From Oscillospiraceae bacterium (GTDB lineage Bacteria; Bacillota; Clostridia; Oscillospirales; WRJC01), in the NCBI GenBank assembly GCA_009783265.1, contig WRHM01000002.1:158564-222563 (forward strand): a stretch of 64,000 nucleotides of DNA. Direction: 5' to 3'. Positions 9,125 through 17,636 of the stretch are shown here, one piece after another. The stretch's first letter is position 1. Every line of letters begins with the position of its first letter. Position numbers and translations under genes: made by a program. The notes under the pieces were generated by a model. It did no database searches. It saw nothing but the letters and a program-made list of their open reading frames with translations, and was not told where the DNA came from.

Positions 9125-9175
9125 AAAATTATTCTCCCTTTTAATTAAAATTTAATAGATTTATTTTTGAACTTT

Positions 9176-9234
9176 TGTCATTCTGAGCAAAGCGAAGAAT
9201 CTTTTTTAAGCTCCTTCGCAAGCTCAGGATGACA
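9176..9234. repeat. TGTCATTCTGAGC inverted-repeat element
   Basis: A 59-bp imperfect palindrome beginning TGTCATTCTGAGC and ending GCTCAGGATGACA, with the inner pair GCGAAG and CTTCGC, in the gap between two minus-strand genes. I know very similar elements dispersed through many bacterial genomes. No second copy was seen in this window. It may form an RNA hairpin in the operon transcript. Confidence 0.7.
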
Positions 9235-9243
9235 GTTTCAGAG

Positions 9244-9831
9244 CTATATTAATTTTTTATATTCGCCAACTAATTCATACGCTCCGAGCGACGCAGCGAC
9301 TACTAAATCCTCAGCGCAGAGCCAGCCTGACGCAGTTTTGTCAAATAAAATATTACCGGACGGTTCAAATTCATCGTCTCCCGCCCATATTATATAAGTC
9401 ACGGGAAGATACGGCAATAAATTTATTCGTATAGAAACGTCGCCTTCGTTTGATTTTACTCCGCCGAACAATTTTCCTGTTTCGATTAATTCTTTAGGAT
9501 TTTTACCAAAACACTTAATAATTGGATTTACCGCCCTTTGAATAAACTTAGATTCGTAAAACAACGCGCCCGGTATTTCACGATAAGAAATTAATTTACC
9601 CTCAGGCTTTTTTGTTCCCTCTGATATTAAATAATGCAAAAATATAATTTCCAACGCTTGAGAATATTCAGGATTTTCAATCAAAGATAATTCATATTCT
9701 TTTGAAAGCCATTTGATTATATATTTTTCTCCGTCAAATTTTACCCCGCATAAACTGCATATTTTATCCGGCGATATATTTTTTAATTTTTTTCTCGCTA
9801 AAATAATAGCGTCGTTATATCCGGATTTCAA
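9244..9831 (-). CDS. DUF3786 domain-containing protein
   Basis: 195 residues starting at TTG 9831 behind a GAGGAA site. No ATG fits better. The C-terminal signature AGDDEFEPSGNILFD followed by AEDLV is that of DUF3786, a family of unknown function found mostly in anaerobes beside CODH/ACS and corrinoid methyltransferase genes. SLCGVKF near residue 26 supplies one cysteine. It is the first gene after the promoter at 9870-9898 and heads the cluster, supporting a role in the acetyl-CoA pathway. The biochemical role is unknown. Confidence 0.8.
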   Translation of the reverse strand: MKSGYNDAIILARKKLKNISPDKICSLCGVKFDGEKYIIKWLSKEYELSLIENPEYSQALEIIFLHYLISEGTKKPEGKLISYREIPGALFYESKFIQRAVNPIIKCFGKNPKELIETGKLFGGVKSNEGDVSIRINLLPYLPVTYIIWAGDDEFEPSGNILFDKTASGWLCAEDLVVAASLGAYELVGEYKKLI

Positions 9832-9869
9832 AACAATATTCCTCTTTTAATTTTTTATCTTCTAATATT

Positions 9870-9898
9870 ATTTTATCATATATAAAAACAATATTCAA
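9870..9898 (-). promoter_or_regulatory. sigma-A-type promoter of the carbonyl-branch cluster
   Basis: On the minus strand TTGAAT, a 17-base spacer ending in TGA (extended -10), then TAAAAT. It sits about 40 bases upstream of the DUF3786 start and is the only good promoter seen ahead of the 9831-to-1 gene string. Confidence 0.65.
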
Positions 9899-9938
9899 TG
9901 ATTTTTTCATACATTTTTGTAATATTCAGCTATTTTAA

Positions 9939-10682
9939 TCATTTTGACTTTTCCAACACATCAATTAATTCAAGCCATTTATGTATATGTAAATGTTTAA
10001 AATCCGGAGTTTTTTGATTTCCCCAATTTTTATTATAACAGCATTCGATTTCGCTTTCGTACCATACGGGAAAAATCCCGGCGTTATTCGCTCCCTCAAC
10101 GTCAAAATCAACGCTGTCGCCGCAATACCAGACTTCGCCTGCGTTAAGATTTGCTTTGCTCAGCGCAAGTTCAAATATTAATTTATTTGGTTTTCTGAAA
10201 ATATATTCGCTTGAAGCGATTATAAATTCAAATTTATTTTCGGGTAAATTTTTATTTATCCTGTTTTCCAAAGCCTCTCCGCTGAAAGATATATTGCTTA
10301 TAACTGCGGTGCGTATATTGGTTTTCTTTAAATAATCAAGGGTTTCTTTTATATGCGGCATTGCATGAGCCGGCGAAGCGTTATCCCAAAATACTTTCTC
10401 ATTCTCAGTCGGCGAAAGATTTATTTCTATTTGTAAATATTCGTTTAAAAATTGTTGGAATTGGTGTTCGTGAAATTCCAGTCCGATTTTACGCCCTTCG
10501 TTTGTATTAATAAATAAATTATCAGCAAATTCAGTTATTTGTTCGGCTGTCAGATTATTTTTATTTGAAACGCAATACTCAAGCAAAGCTTTATTTCCTT
10601 TTACGCCGTCCCATTTATCCTCGTAAACAAGCGTATGCCCGTAATCAAATATTATCATTTTAGGTTTTCGCAAATTATCCAT
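9939..10682 (-). CDS. HAD family hydrolase
   Basis: 247 residues. Motif I is IFDYGHTLV (residues about 9-17), where D-x-G replaces the common D-x-D. Motif II is AVISNIS, motif III is RKPNKLIF and motif IV is WYCGDSVDFDVEGA. A large cap domain lies between motifs I and II. The start is three bases after the phosphoglycerate mutase stop with a GGAGATATG site, so the two are co-transcribed. The substrate cannot be read from sequence. Loss of the second motif-I Asp would weaken classical phosphatase chemistry. Confidence 0.85.
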   Translation of the reverse strand: MDNLRKPKMIIFDYGHTLVYEDKWDGVKGNKALLEYCVSNKNNLTAEQITEFADNLFINTNEGRKIGLEFHEHQFQQFLNEYLQIEINLSPTENEKVFWDNASPAHAMPHIKETLDYLKKTNIRTAVISNISFSGEALENRINKNLPENKFEFIIASSEYIFRKPNKLIFELALSKANLNAGEVWYCGDSVDFDVEGANNAGIFPVWYESEIECCYNKNWGNQKTPDFKHLHIHKWLELIDVLEKSK

Positions 10683-10685
10683 AAA

Positions 10686-11918
10686 TCATATCTCCATTAT
10701 AAAATCAAGCAATTCATACCCATTCTGTATAAATATACCGTCTTTTTCCGAAACACTTTCTTCGTTGAAATTATCTATACCGGATTTATTTCGAGAGCCT
10801 TTTTTATATATCAAAAACGGTACGGGATCATATGAGTGCGCTCCTGTAGATAACATCGTAGGGTGATCCGGTAAAATAATTATTTTAAAATCATCAAAAT
10901 TTGCGTTTAAATAATCATATATTGGTTTTATTATCATATTGTCGATTTTTTCTATTGATTTTATTTTATTTTCGATTTCTTTTCTGTGTCCGCATTCGTC
11001 CGGGGCTTCGATATGCACAAATACAAAATCTTTGCCGTTTTCAAATTCTTTTATAGCGCCAAGCCCTTTGTTTTTATAATTCGTGTGATAATTTCCCGTC
11101 GCACCGTCAACCTGTATTACATTCATTCCGGCGTATATTCCTAATCCCTGTATTAAATCTACAGCCGCTATAACCGAACCGTCAAGTCCGGTTTTTGATT
11201 TAAAATCCGGCATATCAGGTTTTGTTCCGGGACTCCACAGCCATATTGAGTTTGCGGGACGCTTATTATTTTCACGGCGTTTTATATTCAACGGGTGATT
11301 ATTTAATATATCATAACTTTTTTTCATCAAGTCTAAATAATCGTCGGACGGCAGATATTCTTTTGTTTGTTTATTTAAAATATCGTGCGGCCCTGTGAAG
11401 TCTTTATATTCCGGACAATTTTCCCATAATAAACAATGACGGTAACTTTTGACTGTATGAAACCGGATTTTATCCGTGCCGAGTTCTTTATCTAAAAATT
11501 TTATTAATATATCTGCGTCCTCAGTAGAAATTTCGTCCGCGCTGTGGTCGATTATTATTTTATTTTCGTATATATCCGGGGCATCGAGGGCGCCATCCCC
11601 TACGGTTATAAGATTGCACCTGAAAGCCGTATCGTTTTTTCTTAGTTCAAGCCCAATGTTTGCTGCTTCAAGAGGCGAACGTCCATTCGAATATATTTTC
11701 GGGTCATAACCAAGTATCGCAAGATTAGCATTCGCGCTCGCGTCTGAAATCATTCCGTCAGGTATGCATTCAACCATACCGCAGATCCCGTTTTGCGCTA
11801 AAAAATCCATGCAGGGTTTATCGGCGACTTCCATCGGAGTTTTATTGCCTAATTCCGGGAGTTTCATATCAGCCATGCCGTCCGGAATTATTACTGCGAT
11901 TTTTTGTTTGTTGTTCAT
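10686..11918 (-). CDS. apgM: cofactor-independent phosphoglycerate mutase, archaeal type (ApgM)
   Basis: 410 residues, alkaline-phosphatase superfamily, interconverting 2- and 3-phosphoglycerate in glycolysis/gluconeogenesis. VIIPDGMAD near the N-terminus, the nucleophile-serine segment SDASANANLAILGY and the metal-binding LPDHPTMLSTGAHS are all present. Around residues 106-115 the peptide VGDGALDAPD replaces the short loop usually seen here. It is encoded by a dispersed 26-bp palindrome. The loop lies on the cap and the catalytic residues are intact, so the protein is probably still active. Confidence 0.92.
   Translation of the reverse strand: MNNKQKIAVIIPDGMADMKLPELGNKTPMEVADKPCMDFLAQNGICGMVECIPDGMISDASANANLAILGYDPKIYSNGRSPLEAANIGLELRKNDTAFRCNLITVGDGALDAPDIYENKIIIDHSADEISTEDADILIKFLDKELGTDKIRFHTVKSYRHCLLWENCPEYKDFTGPHDILNKQTKEYLPSDDYLDLMKKSYDILNNHPLNIKRRENNKRPANSIWLWSPGTKPDMPDFKSKTGLDGSVIAAVDLIQGLGIYAGMNVIQVDGATGNYHTNYKNKGLGAIKEFENGKDFVFVHIEAPDECGHRKEIENKIKSIEKIDNMIIKPIYDYLNANFDDFKIIILPDHPTMLSTGAHSYDPVPFLIYKKGSRNKSGIDNFNEESVSEKDGIFIQNGYELLDFIMEI
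11578..11603 (-). repeat. GTAGGGGAC-family palindrome, in frame inside apgM
   Basis: 26 bp, minus strand GTAGGGGATGG...GATGCCCC, encoding VGDGALDAP. It has the same orientation and reading phase relative to its host gene as the copy at 502-527. Confidence 0.8.
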
Positions 11919-12010
11919 AGTTTAATGCTCTTTTCTTAAAAAATTATAAAAATTATATGATATAATATTACCACAAGTTTATTTTATTTTCAAGAGGAGA
12001 TATTTAAACA

Positions 12011-13225
12011 ATGCCAAAAAAAAGACTGCTGTTTATAGGTATAATCATGAACGCTGCGGGAACCGAAAAATCTTTTTTATCTTTTGTGAACTGCATTGAT
12101 TTTGGAAAATACGAAGTAGATTTGCTGCTCGCAAAAAATGAAGGTTTGTTTATGGAATTAATCCCCAAACAAGTCAACGTTAAATTTATGCCGGAATACG
12201 GCGATTTATTTTTATTAAGCAACAAAAACGCGTTTAATAATTTATTTAATACATTCGTTAAAAAAAATCCATTAAATATATTTGCGATACTTCCGTTTTT
12301 TGTCAAATTTGTTTTATTCCCCAAACAAAAAGTTAAAACAGCGACAAAACTTTTTTGCAAACTAATGCAAAAAATCGCTCCTGTCACAGACGAATATGAC
12401 GCGGTGATAGCTTACTGGGGCGACAGAACTATGTTTTATATGATAGATAAAGTCCCTAACGCAAAAAAGAAAATCGCATGGATGCATTTTGAATACAGCG
12501 ACGATAAATACGATTACGCGACATATTCAAAATATTTTAAATCCTGCGACAATATAACAAACGTTTCAAAAACAGTTGACGACGTATTAAAGACAAAATT
12601 TCCGGAAATCGCCGATAAATGCGTTCTTATCGAAAATATACAAAACACAAATTTTATACGGCAACAGTCTCTTGAACAAAACAGCTTTCCGGATATAAAT
12701 CATTTTAAAGGTTTTAGAATTTTGACCATCGGAAGAATCACAGAGCAAAAAGGAATTGACATGATTCCGGAAATTCTCGCAAAATTAAAATCTGATAATT
12801 ATAATTTACGCTGGTATATCATCGGCGACGGCGAGCAATCCGAAAAAGATAAAATCATAAATCTCGCGTTAAAATATAATGTCTCCGAAATGTTAATTTT
12901 TCTTGGTACTACTACAAACGTTTATCCGTTTATGAGAGACTGCGATATTTATGCGCAGCCTTCAAGATTTGAGGGTAAACCTATATCAGTCGAAGAAGCG
13001 AAAATAATGCGCTGCCCTATTGTCGTGGCAGATTACCTTTCAGCAAAAGAACAAATGGCTGACGGGAAATACGGCTTGATTGCCGATATAAATCCCGCCA
13101 GCATATATGAAAAAATAAAAGAATTAATAAATGATCCGGTATTGCGTGAAAAATTTACGAAAGCTCTTTCAGCTGAAAACTTCGGAAACGAAAACGAAAT
13201 AAAAAATTTTTATAAATTACTTTAA
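12011..13225 (+). CDS. glycosyltransferase family 4 protein (GT-B fold)
   Basis: 404 residues, ATG behind AAGAGGAGAT. The N-terminal GIIMNAAGTEKSF loop and the C-terminal nucleotide-sugar half (RILTIGRITEQKGIDMI; AQPSRFEGKPISVEEA with the E-x7-E motif) identify a retaining GT4 enzyme. It probably adds a sugar to a cell-surface polysaccharide or lipid. There is no transmembrane segment, so it is cytosolic or peripheral. It is transcribed alone, divergently from apgM, and the donor and acceptor are unknown. The converging end with the next gene is only 24 bp. Confidence 0.88.
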   Translation: MPKKRLLFIGIIMNAAGTEKSFLSFVNCIDFGKYEVDLLLAKNEGLFMELIPKQVNVKFMPEYGDLFLLSNKNAFNNLFNTFVKKNPLNIFAILPFFVKFVLFPKQKVKTATKLFCKLMQKIAPVTDEYDAVIAYWGDRTMFYMIDKVPNAKKKIAWMHFEYSDDKYDYATYSKYFKSCDNITNVSKTVDDVLKTKFPEIADKCVLIENIQNTNFIRQQSLEQNSFPDINHFKGFRILTIGRITEQKGIDMIPEILAKLKSDNYNLRWYIIGDGEQSEKDKIINLALKYNVSEMLIFLGTTTNVYPFMRDCDIYAQPSRFEGKPISVEEAKIMRCPIVVADYLSAKEQMADGKYGLIADINPASIYEKIKELINDPVLREKFTKALSAENFGNENEIKNFYKLL

Positions 13226-13249
13226 TTTTATATTATTGATTTAATAATT

Positions 13250-14605
13250 TTAATAATCGTAAAGTTTTTCTAAGTATGCGTTTTCGTCAAAATTTTCGAT
13301 TACTTTGTCATTGAATTTAATTACTGTTTCGTTATACCATAAATCATATTCATCGAAAAATAATTGATTTTTTTCCTGTTGTTCGTAATAATCCTTGAAC
13401 CACCCCGAAAGCTCTTCATTTGTAGGGATATTAATGCTTTCCGGTATAAAAATAATATAATATTGTTCCAATATATATAATATTTCCGAAATTTCCGAAA
13501 TTTTAAGCGATAATAAATACTCTGTTTCTTCAGGAGTGATAAAATCAATCTGATATAATTCTATAATAGGAATTTCCGCGTTTTCGTCTTCTTCCGGATA
13601 ATCTATAAAATATTTTTTTATAACTTCGTCTGTTGATAACAAACCTGATATTAAAGCTTCTCTTGCTTCTTCTGCAATTTCTTTTTTATCTGTCAGCACA
13701 TATTTAAAAACCATATCAATATAATCTGATTTATAATTCGCTTTATAATTTTCAAATTCTTCGGTATAAACGGTTTCATTTAACATATAATTTTGTTCAA
13801 CCACAATAATATCGATTAATTGAGTATATATACTGTTTAATATCATATAGCTGAGAATCAATTCATATCTTTCATTTGACACTTTAGGCAGTTCTATATT
13901 TTGTGATTCCAAATAATTATTCAAATCTTCAATATATAATTTCAATTCATTTTTTTCTTCTTCAGATAAACTAATATTTCTGTCTTTTGCCTCTTTCTCC
14001 ACTATCATATAAAAAGCAAGATCGTCAATCGCCGTTTGTTTGGGATTTGGGTTATAATTTCCCTGATTGAATAATTCGTTTAATAAAATAGTAAGTTTGA
14101 GTTCTTCCAGAGTAACCTTTTGATTTTCAATAGTCATAATATAATTATTACTTAATTTTTCAATCTGGAAAAACGCAAATAATCCTCCCGCTATTATTAC
14201 AACCGCCAATACACTTATAATAATAACATTTTTTATTAATTTTTTGTTTTTCGTTTTTTCACGCGCTATTTTTTCACGTATTTCTTTTTCTATTTCGTCT
14301 CTTTCATTTTTCTTTTGTTTATCTTTTTTATTTGAATCGTCATCATCGACGAATTTCGATAAATCCCCGTCGAGTTCAGGATCTACTGCATCAATATCTT
14401 CAACTTCAGTATTTTCATCTAAAAACGCAGATAAATCCGGTGATTCCGGTTCTTTTTCTTCTGATTTTTCATTTACTTCATTTTTTTCTTCTGTTTCGTT
14501 ATCCTGTTCTCCCCTTAATGATTCCGGTATCACTACTTCTTCATATTCTTCGGTTTCTTCTCCGTCCAGTATATCGTCTAAAATATCTTCTTCCCGTTTA
14601 TCCAT
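13250..14605 (-). CDS. membrane-anchored SurA/PrsA-like foldase
   Basis: 451 residues in three parts. Residues 1 to about 110 are very acidic and low-complexity (cytosolic). There is one transmembrane helix at about 125-148 (NVIIISVLAVVIIAGGLFAF). The extracellular region resembles the SurA N-terminal chaperone and parvulin-type peptidyl-prolyl isomerase family, with MTIENQKVTLEELKL and SLSEEEKNELKLYIE helices and a FVKYVL-type strand region. No cleavable signal or lipobox, unlike PrsA. It probably helps fold exported proteins. The isomerase assignment is tentative because the catalytic core is weak. Confidence 0.65.
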   Translation of the reverse strand: MDKREEDILDDILDGEETEEYEEVVIPESLRGEQDNETEEKNEVNEKSEEKEPESPDLSAFLDENTEVEDIDAVDPELDGDLSKFVDDDDSNKKDKQKKNERDEIEKEIREKIAREKTKNKKLIKNVIIISVLAVVIIAGGLFAFFQIEKLSNNYIMTIENQKVTLEELKLTILLNELFNQGNYNPNPKQTAIDDLAFYMIVEKEAKDRNISLSEEEKNELKLYIEDLNNYLESQNIELPKVSNERYELILSYMILNSIYTQLIDIIVVEQNYMLNETVYTEEFENYKANYKSDYIDMVFKYVLTDKKEIAEEAREALISGLLSTDEVIKKYFIDYPEEDENAEIPIIELYQIDFITPEETEYLLSLKISEISEILYILEQYYIIFIPESINIPTNEELSGWFKDYYEQQEKNQLFFDEYDLWYNETVIKFNDKVIENFDENAYLEKLYDY

Positions 14606-14666
14606 ATTATTTCTTTTTTCCTTTCGTTAAGTTTCAGCTTCATATTATTTTAACTATAAACCATAT

Positions 14667-14704
14667 CGCCTGTATAATCATTAAATATTATAATTATACA
14701 GGCG
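14667..14704. repeat. 12-bp-arm inverted repeat between two minus-strand genes
   Basis: CGCCTGTATAAT and ATTATACAGGCG are exact inverted arms around a 14-base AT-rich centre. No T-run follows on either side, so it is not a good intrinsic terminator. It lies about 60 bases ahead of the foldase start and could be an operator or an RNA hairpin. Confidence 0.55.
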
Positions 14705-14777
14705 AAAGTTTAACAAAGATTAAATAATTTGTTGTAATTCAAGTGTATTAGAAAATTTTATATATTTTTTATTATTA

Positions 14778-16301
14778 TTAATCCATAAGTTCCATTGTTT
14801 TTTCTATTTTGGTTTCGACTTTATCTCTTTGTTTTTCAATCTGGGAAGCGGCGCTGTTTGTCCCTTTATCCAGAGCGTCGGTAATAGACACATATATATC
14901 CGAACTCCAGCCGTAAGCCGTCCCAACGTCATATATTACAGAATCTTTAATAATTTGCAGCATTTCGATTGATTCTTCGTTTCTTAATCTTTTTTGCGAC
15001 ATAGTTACGTCAAAAAATACCGGAGTGACGTCTCTTGTACTCAAATAAGCCATAGCGTCAAGTATGATTCCCGTACGCTGAGTATCTGCTACAGTATTCG
15101 GCACTACTAAAACAGGCATTTGTCTTGCGACAGACGAATAATAATTATCCTGATTTTCGTCATACTTAGGTATAGGCACTATTCCGAAGGTGTCGTCCAT
15201 TTCCCTGAATGTTTCAGAAGCTTTGATTTCCGCGACTGACATAAGGCATTTACTGTCTCTGAAAAGATATTCAAAATGAAATCCGCCCGAATTATAATCA
15301 TTCGCGTTTTGATATATCCCGTCGGGTTTGGTTATTTCTACTATTTTATCGCATATATCATAAAAACGCTGGGTTTCTATAGACAAATACGGCATACCGT
15401 CAGAATCACGGGATATAAATTTTTCCCCTGTACCTATAACCAACGCCCTTGTGCCGCCCTCATAAGAACAATATCCGTAAATTGCCGCGTTGTTCGGGGT
15501 CCATTTTGCCATTGAAGTCGGAAAAGAATCTTCCCCGTTTAACTGCGCTCCCGCTTTGGCATATTCAAAAAACTTATCAATAGTCCATTGTCCGGCTTTA
15601 ACTAAATTATAAGGCAAATCAAGCCCTAAATTTTTCATCATGTCTTCGTTGATATAAACGCACCACGGAGCCTGAAGGTTCATAATATTAATATCACAAC
15701 ATGTAAAATAAAGCTTTTGTCCCGCCCCGATTACGCATTCCTGATTTACTGCCTGGTTCCACCACGGTTTATCAAGCTGTAATTCCGGAATTTCGTTTAA
15801 ATCATAAAATAAATTCTGGGTAATCAACGCGCCTATCGGCGAATTGCAGTATGTCGGGCAATATGCCATGTCGTATTCGGCGTCTCCCGCCATAATAGTC
15901 TTTTTTATCTGAGCCTCAATCTGGTCTATCAACACTCCTGTTTCTTTTAATTTTACGTTAAATTTTTCTTCAACGGTCAGATTGCGTTTATATATAGTAT
16001 CATCGAGTATTTCACCGGTTTGAGATTCATGTACTATTACAGTATAAAAATCCCATGTAGTCGTTACGTTTAAAAGATTAAATATATCCCCTCCGCAATT
16101 TAGTTCCGGAAATATATAATCGTCTATAAGAGTCTCTGATTGATTTGAATTTTCATCATTTTTATTTTCTGTTTCATTTAATTTTAAATCTTCATTTTTA
16201 TTATTATTTTCATTCGCATTTTTATCCCCGCATGAAGTAAATATTAACGTTAAAATTAAAAATACAGATAATACCGATAATATAAATAATCTTTTTTTCA
16301 T
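14778..16301 (-). CDS. extracellular solute-binding lipoprotein (family 1)
   Basis: 507 residues with a lipoprotein signal peptide ending in the lipobox LIFTSC, then an Asn/Lys/Glu-rich linker and a type-1 periplasmic-binding fold. FMAGDAEYDMAYC-like segments, the PWWNQ motif and the late YLSTRDVTP region fit the ABC sugar-binding family. GGAGG precedes the ATG. No permease or ATPase genes adjoin it, so its transporter must be elsewhere. The ligand is probably an oligosaccharide by family. Confidence 0.85.
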   Translation of the reverse strand: MKKRLFILSVLSVFLILTLIFTSCGDKNANENNNKNEDLKLNETENKNDENSNQSETLIDDYIFPELNCGGDIFNLLNVTTTWDFYTVIVHESQTGEILDDTIYKRNLTVEEKFNVKLKETGVLIDQIEAQIKKTIMAGDAEYDMAYCPTYCNSPIGALITQNLFYDLNEIPELQLDKPWWNQAVNQECVIGAGQKLYFTCCDINIMNLQAPWCVYINEDMMKNLGLDLPYNLVKAGQWTIDKFFEYAKAGAQLNGEDSFPTSMAKWTPNNAAIYGYCSYEGGTRALVIGTGEKFISRDSDGMPYLSIETQRFYDICDKIVEITKPDGIYQNANDYNSGGFHFEYLFRDSKCLMSVAEIKASETFREMDDTFGIVPIPKYDENQDNYYSSVARQMPVLVVPNTVADTQRTGIILDAMAYLSTRDVTPVFFDVTMSQKRLRNEESIEMLQIIKDSVIYDVGTAYGWSSDIYVSITDALDKGTNSAASQIEKQRDKVETKIEKTMELMD

Positions 16302-16349
16302 TTAATATACAACCTCCAGAATATTAAAAATCAATAAACTTCTATTTTA

Positions 16350-16378
16350 ATAATACCATTATATAAAATTTTTGTCAA
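16350..16378 (-). promoter_or_regulatory. sigma-A promoter of the solute-binding protein gene
   Basis: Minus strand TTGACA, 17-base spacer ending in TGG (extended -10), then TATTAT. It is about 50 bases upstream of ATG 16301. Confidence 0.8.
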
Positions 16379-16444
16379 TATATAGTTTATATAATTTAAA
16401 AGCCTTGACTTTTTTTATATTTTGGATATAATTAGGATATAGTA

Positions 16445-16477
16445 ATATAAAAAATTAAAGGCGGCAACTTGCCGCCT
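16445..16477 (-). terminator. intrinsic terminator of the DUF4830 gene
   Basis: The palindrome AGGCGGC / GCCGCCT is followed on the minus strand by TTTAATTTTTTAT. It lies about 20 bases after the stop at 16498. Confidence 0.7.
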
Positions 16478-16497
16478 CTGCCCAATGCAAATAAACC

Positions 16498-16998
16498 TTA
16501 ATATAATAATTTATTATTTTTATCAAAGCCGTGCATAAACCCGTTAATTTCTGCCGAGCATATATCCCCGCCAATAATTTTTTCTTTATATATTAAAATA
16601 TTTGCGTAAACTTTACCGTTATATCCGGGATATTCTAAAATTTCGTATGTATATCTTTTCACGACTTTATTCTTGTATTTTTCAAGATTTAATGACTGCG
16701 CTTTCTGAACTTCGTTATATTTTTTATATATAATATCAAATTCTTTAGGTATAATAATTTCCACGGCTTCGACAGGTTCAGGATTTACTTCCCAGCCGAA
16801 TTGATTTAAAAAATTTATTCTTTCTTCGTTTGTTTTTATATTTTTATAATTTATTTTCGTGTTTTCTTTACCTGACGCGGCATAAACAGTATCAGTTCCG
16901 TTTGGAATAATCGAAATCAACGTAATCAAAAGTCCGATAGATATTACCACTACCGCTATAAATTTTAATGTAGACGCTTTTAAAGAATATATAAACAT
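16498..16998 (-). CDS. DUF4830 domain-containing membrane-anchored protein
   Basis: 166 residues. The N-terminal helix (about 12-33, IAVVVISIGLLITLISIIP) anchors or exports the protein. The rest matches DUF4830: FLNQFGWEVNPEPVE, IPKEFDIIYKKYNEVQ and the C-terminal GGDICSAEINGFMHGF. This is a family of unknown function in spore-forming Clostridia. It is a single gene with its own terminator, divergent from the gene at 17142. Confidence 0.8.
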   Translation of the reverse strand: MFIYSLKASTLKFIAVVVISIGLLITLISIIPNGTDTVYAASGKENTKINYKNIKTNEERINFLNQFGWEVNPEPVEAVEIIIPKEFDIIYKKYNEVQKAQSLNLEKYKNKVVKRYTYEILEYPGYNGKVYANILIYKEKIIGGDICSAEINGFMHGFDKNNKLLY

Positions 16999-17141
16999 AT
17001 ATAATTGCCCCCTTGAAACTTAAAATATTATCTGTTTTTATTTTTGTTTTATATATTTTATCTATAATCAATAATATTGCAAAACCTCCGCAAATATTCC
17101 TTTTTTTATTAATTTTTGAATGATAATTTTAAGGTAATTAT

Positions 17142-17636
17142 ATGTCATATTTCAGGAAAACCAAAAATTTTAGGATAATTATTATATTATTTATTTTGTT
17201 TATATTCACAGATATATCCGGCTGCGCAAAAAATAATGATATACCGGATAAATCAAACGAAGCATTGCAGGTTATCGCATTTGTTTCAAACGAAACAGAT
17301 CCGCTGACAGATATTATTACCGGAACACTTTCGTATTCCCAAGCTGAAAATACCGACAATACCGAAATAATTTTTTCAACAGAAACTACAGAAATCATTA
17401 CGATAACAGAATCATCAAAAATAATTGAAATTACGACAGATAGTGAAGATCGTGAAAATACTGAAAATATTGATGAAGATATTGATAAAATAGCAGAATT
17501 ATATGTTATAACCCCGTCGGGTAAAAAATATCATTATTCTACATGCCGGACAGTTAAAAATATAAAAGAATATTTAACAAAAGAAAAAGCCGAACAAATG
17601 GGGTATGAGCCATGCAAAATATGCAATCCGAAATAA
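17142..17636 (+). CDS. lipoprotein with C-terminal Cys/His motif
   Basis: 164 residues. The signal peptide ends in the lipobox TDISGC at about residue 28. A Ser/Thr/Glu-rich spacer follows, then a C-terminal module YHYSTCRTVKN...GYEPCKICNP. This His-Cys...Cys-x2-Cys module (about 35 residues) occurs at the ends of many Firmicute surface proteins and nucleases and probably binds zinc. No other enzymatic domain is visible. The last 25 bases overlap the next gene, which suggests coupling. Confidence 0.75.
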   Translation: MSYFRKTKNFRIIIILFILFIFTDISGCAKNNDIPDKSNEALQVIAFVSNETDPLTDIITGTLSYSQAENTDNTEIIFSTETTEIITITESSKIIEITTDSEDRENTENIDEDIDKIAELYVITPSGKKYHYSTCRTVKNIKEYLTKEKAEQMGYEPCKICNPK

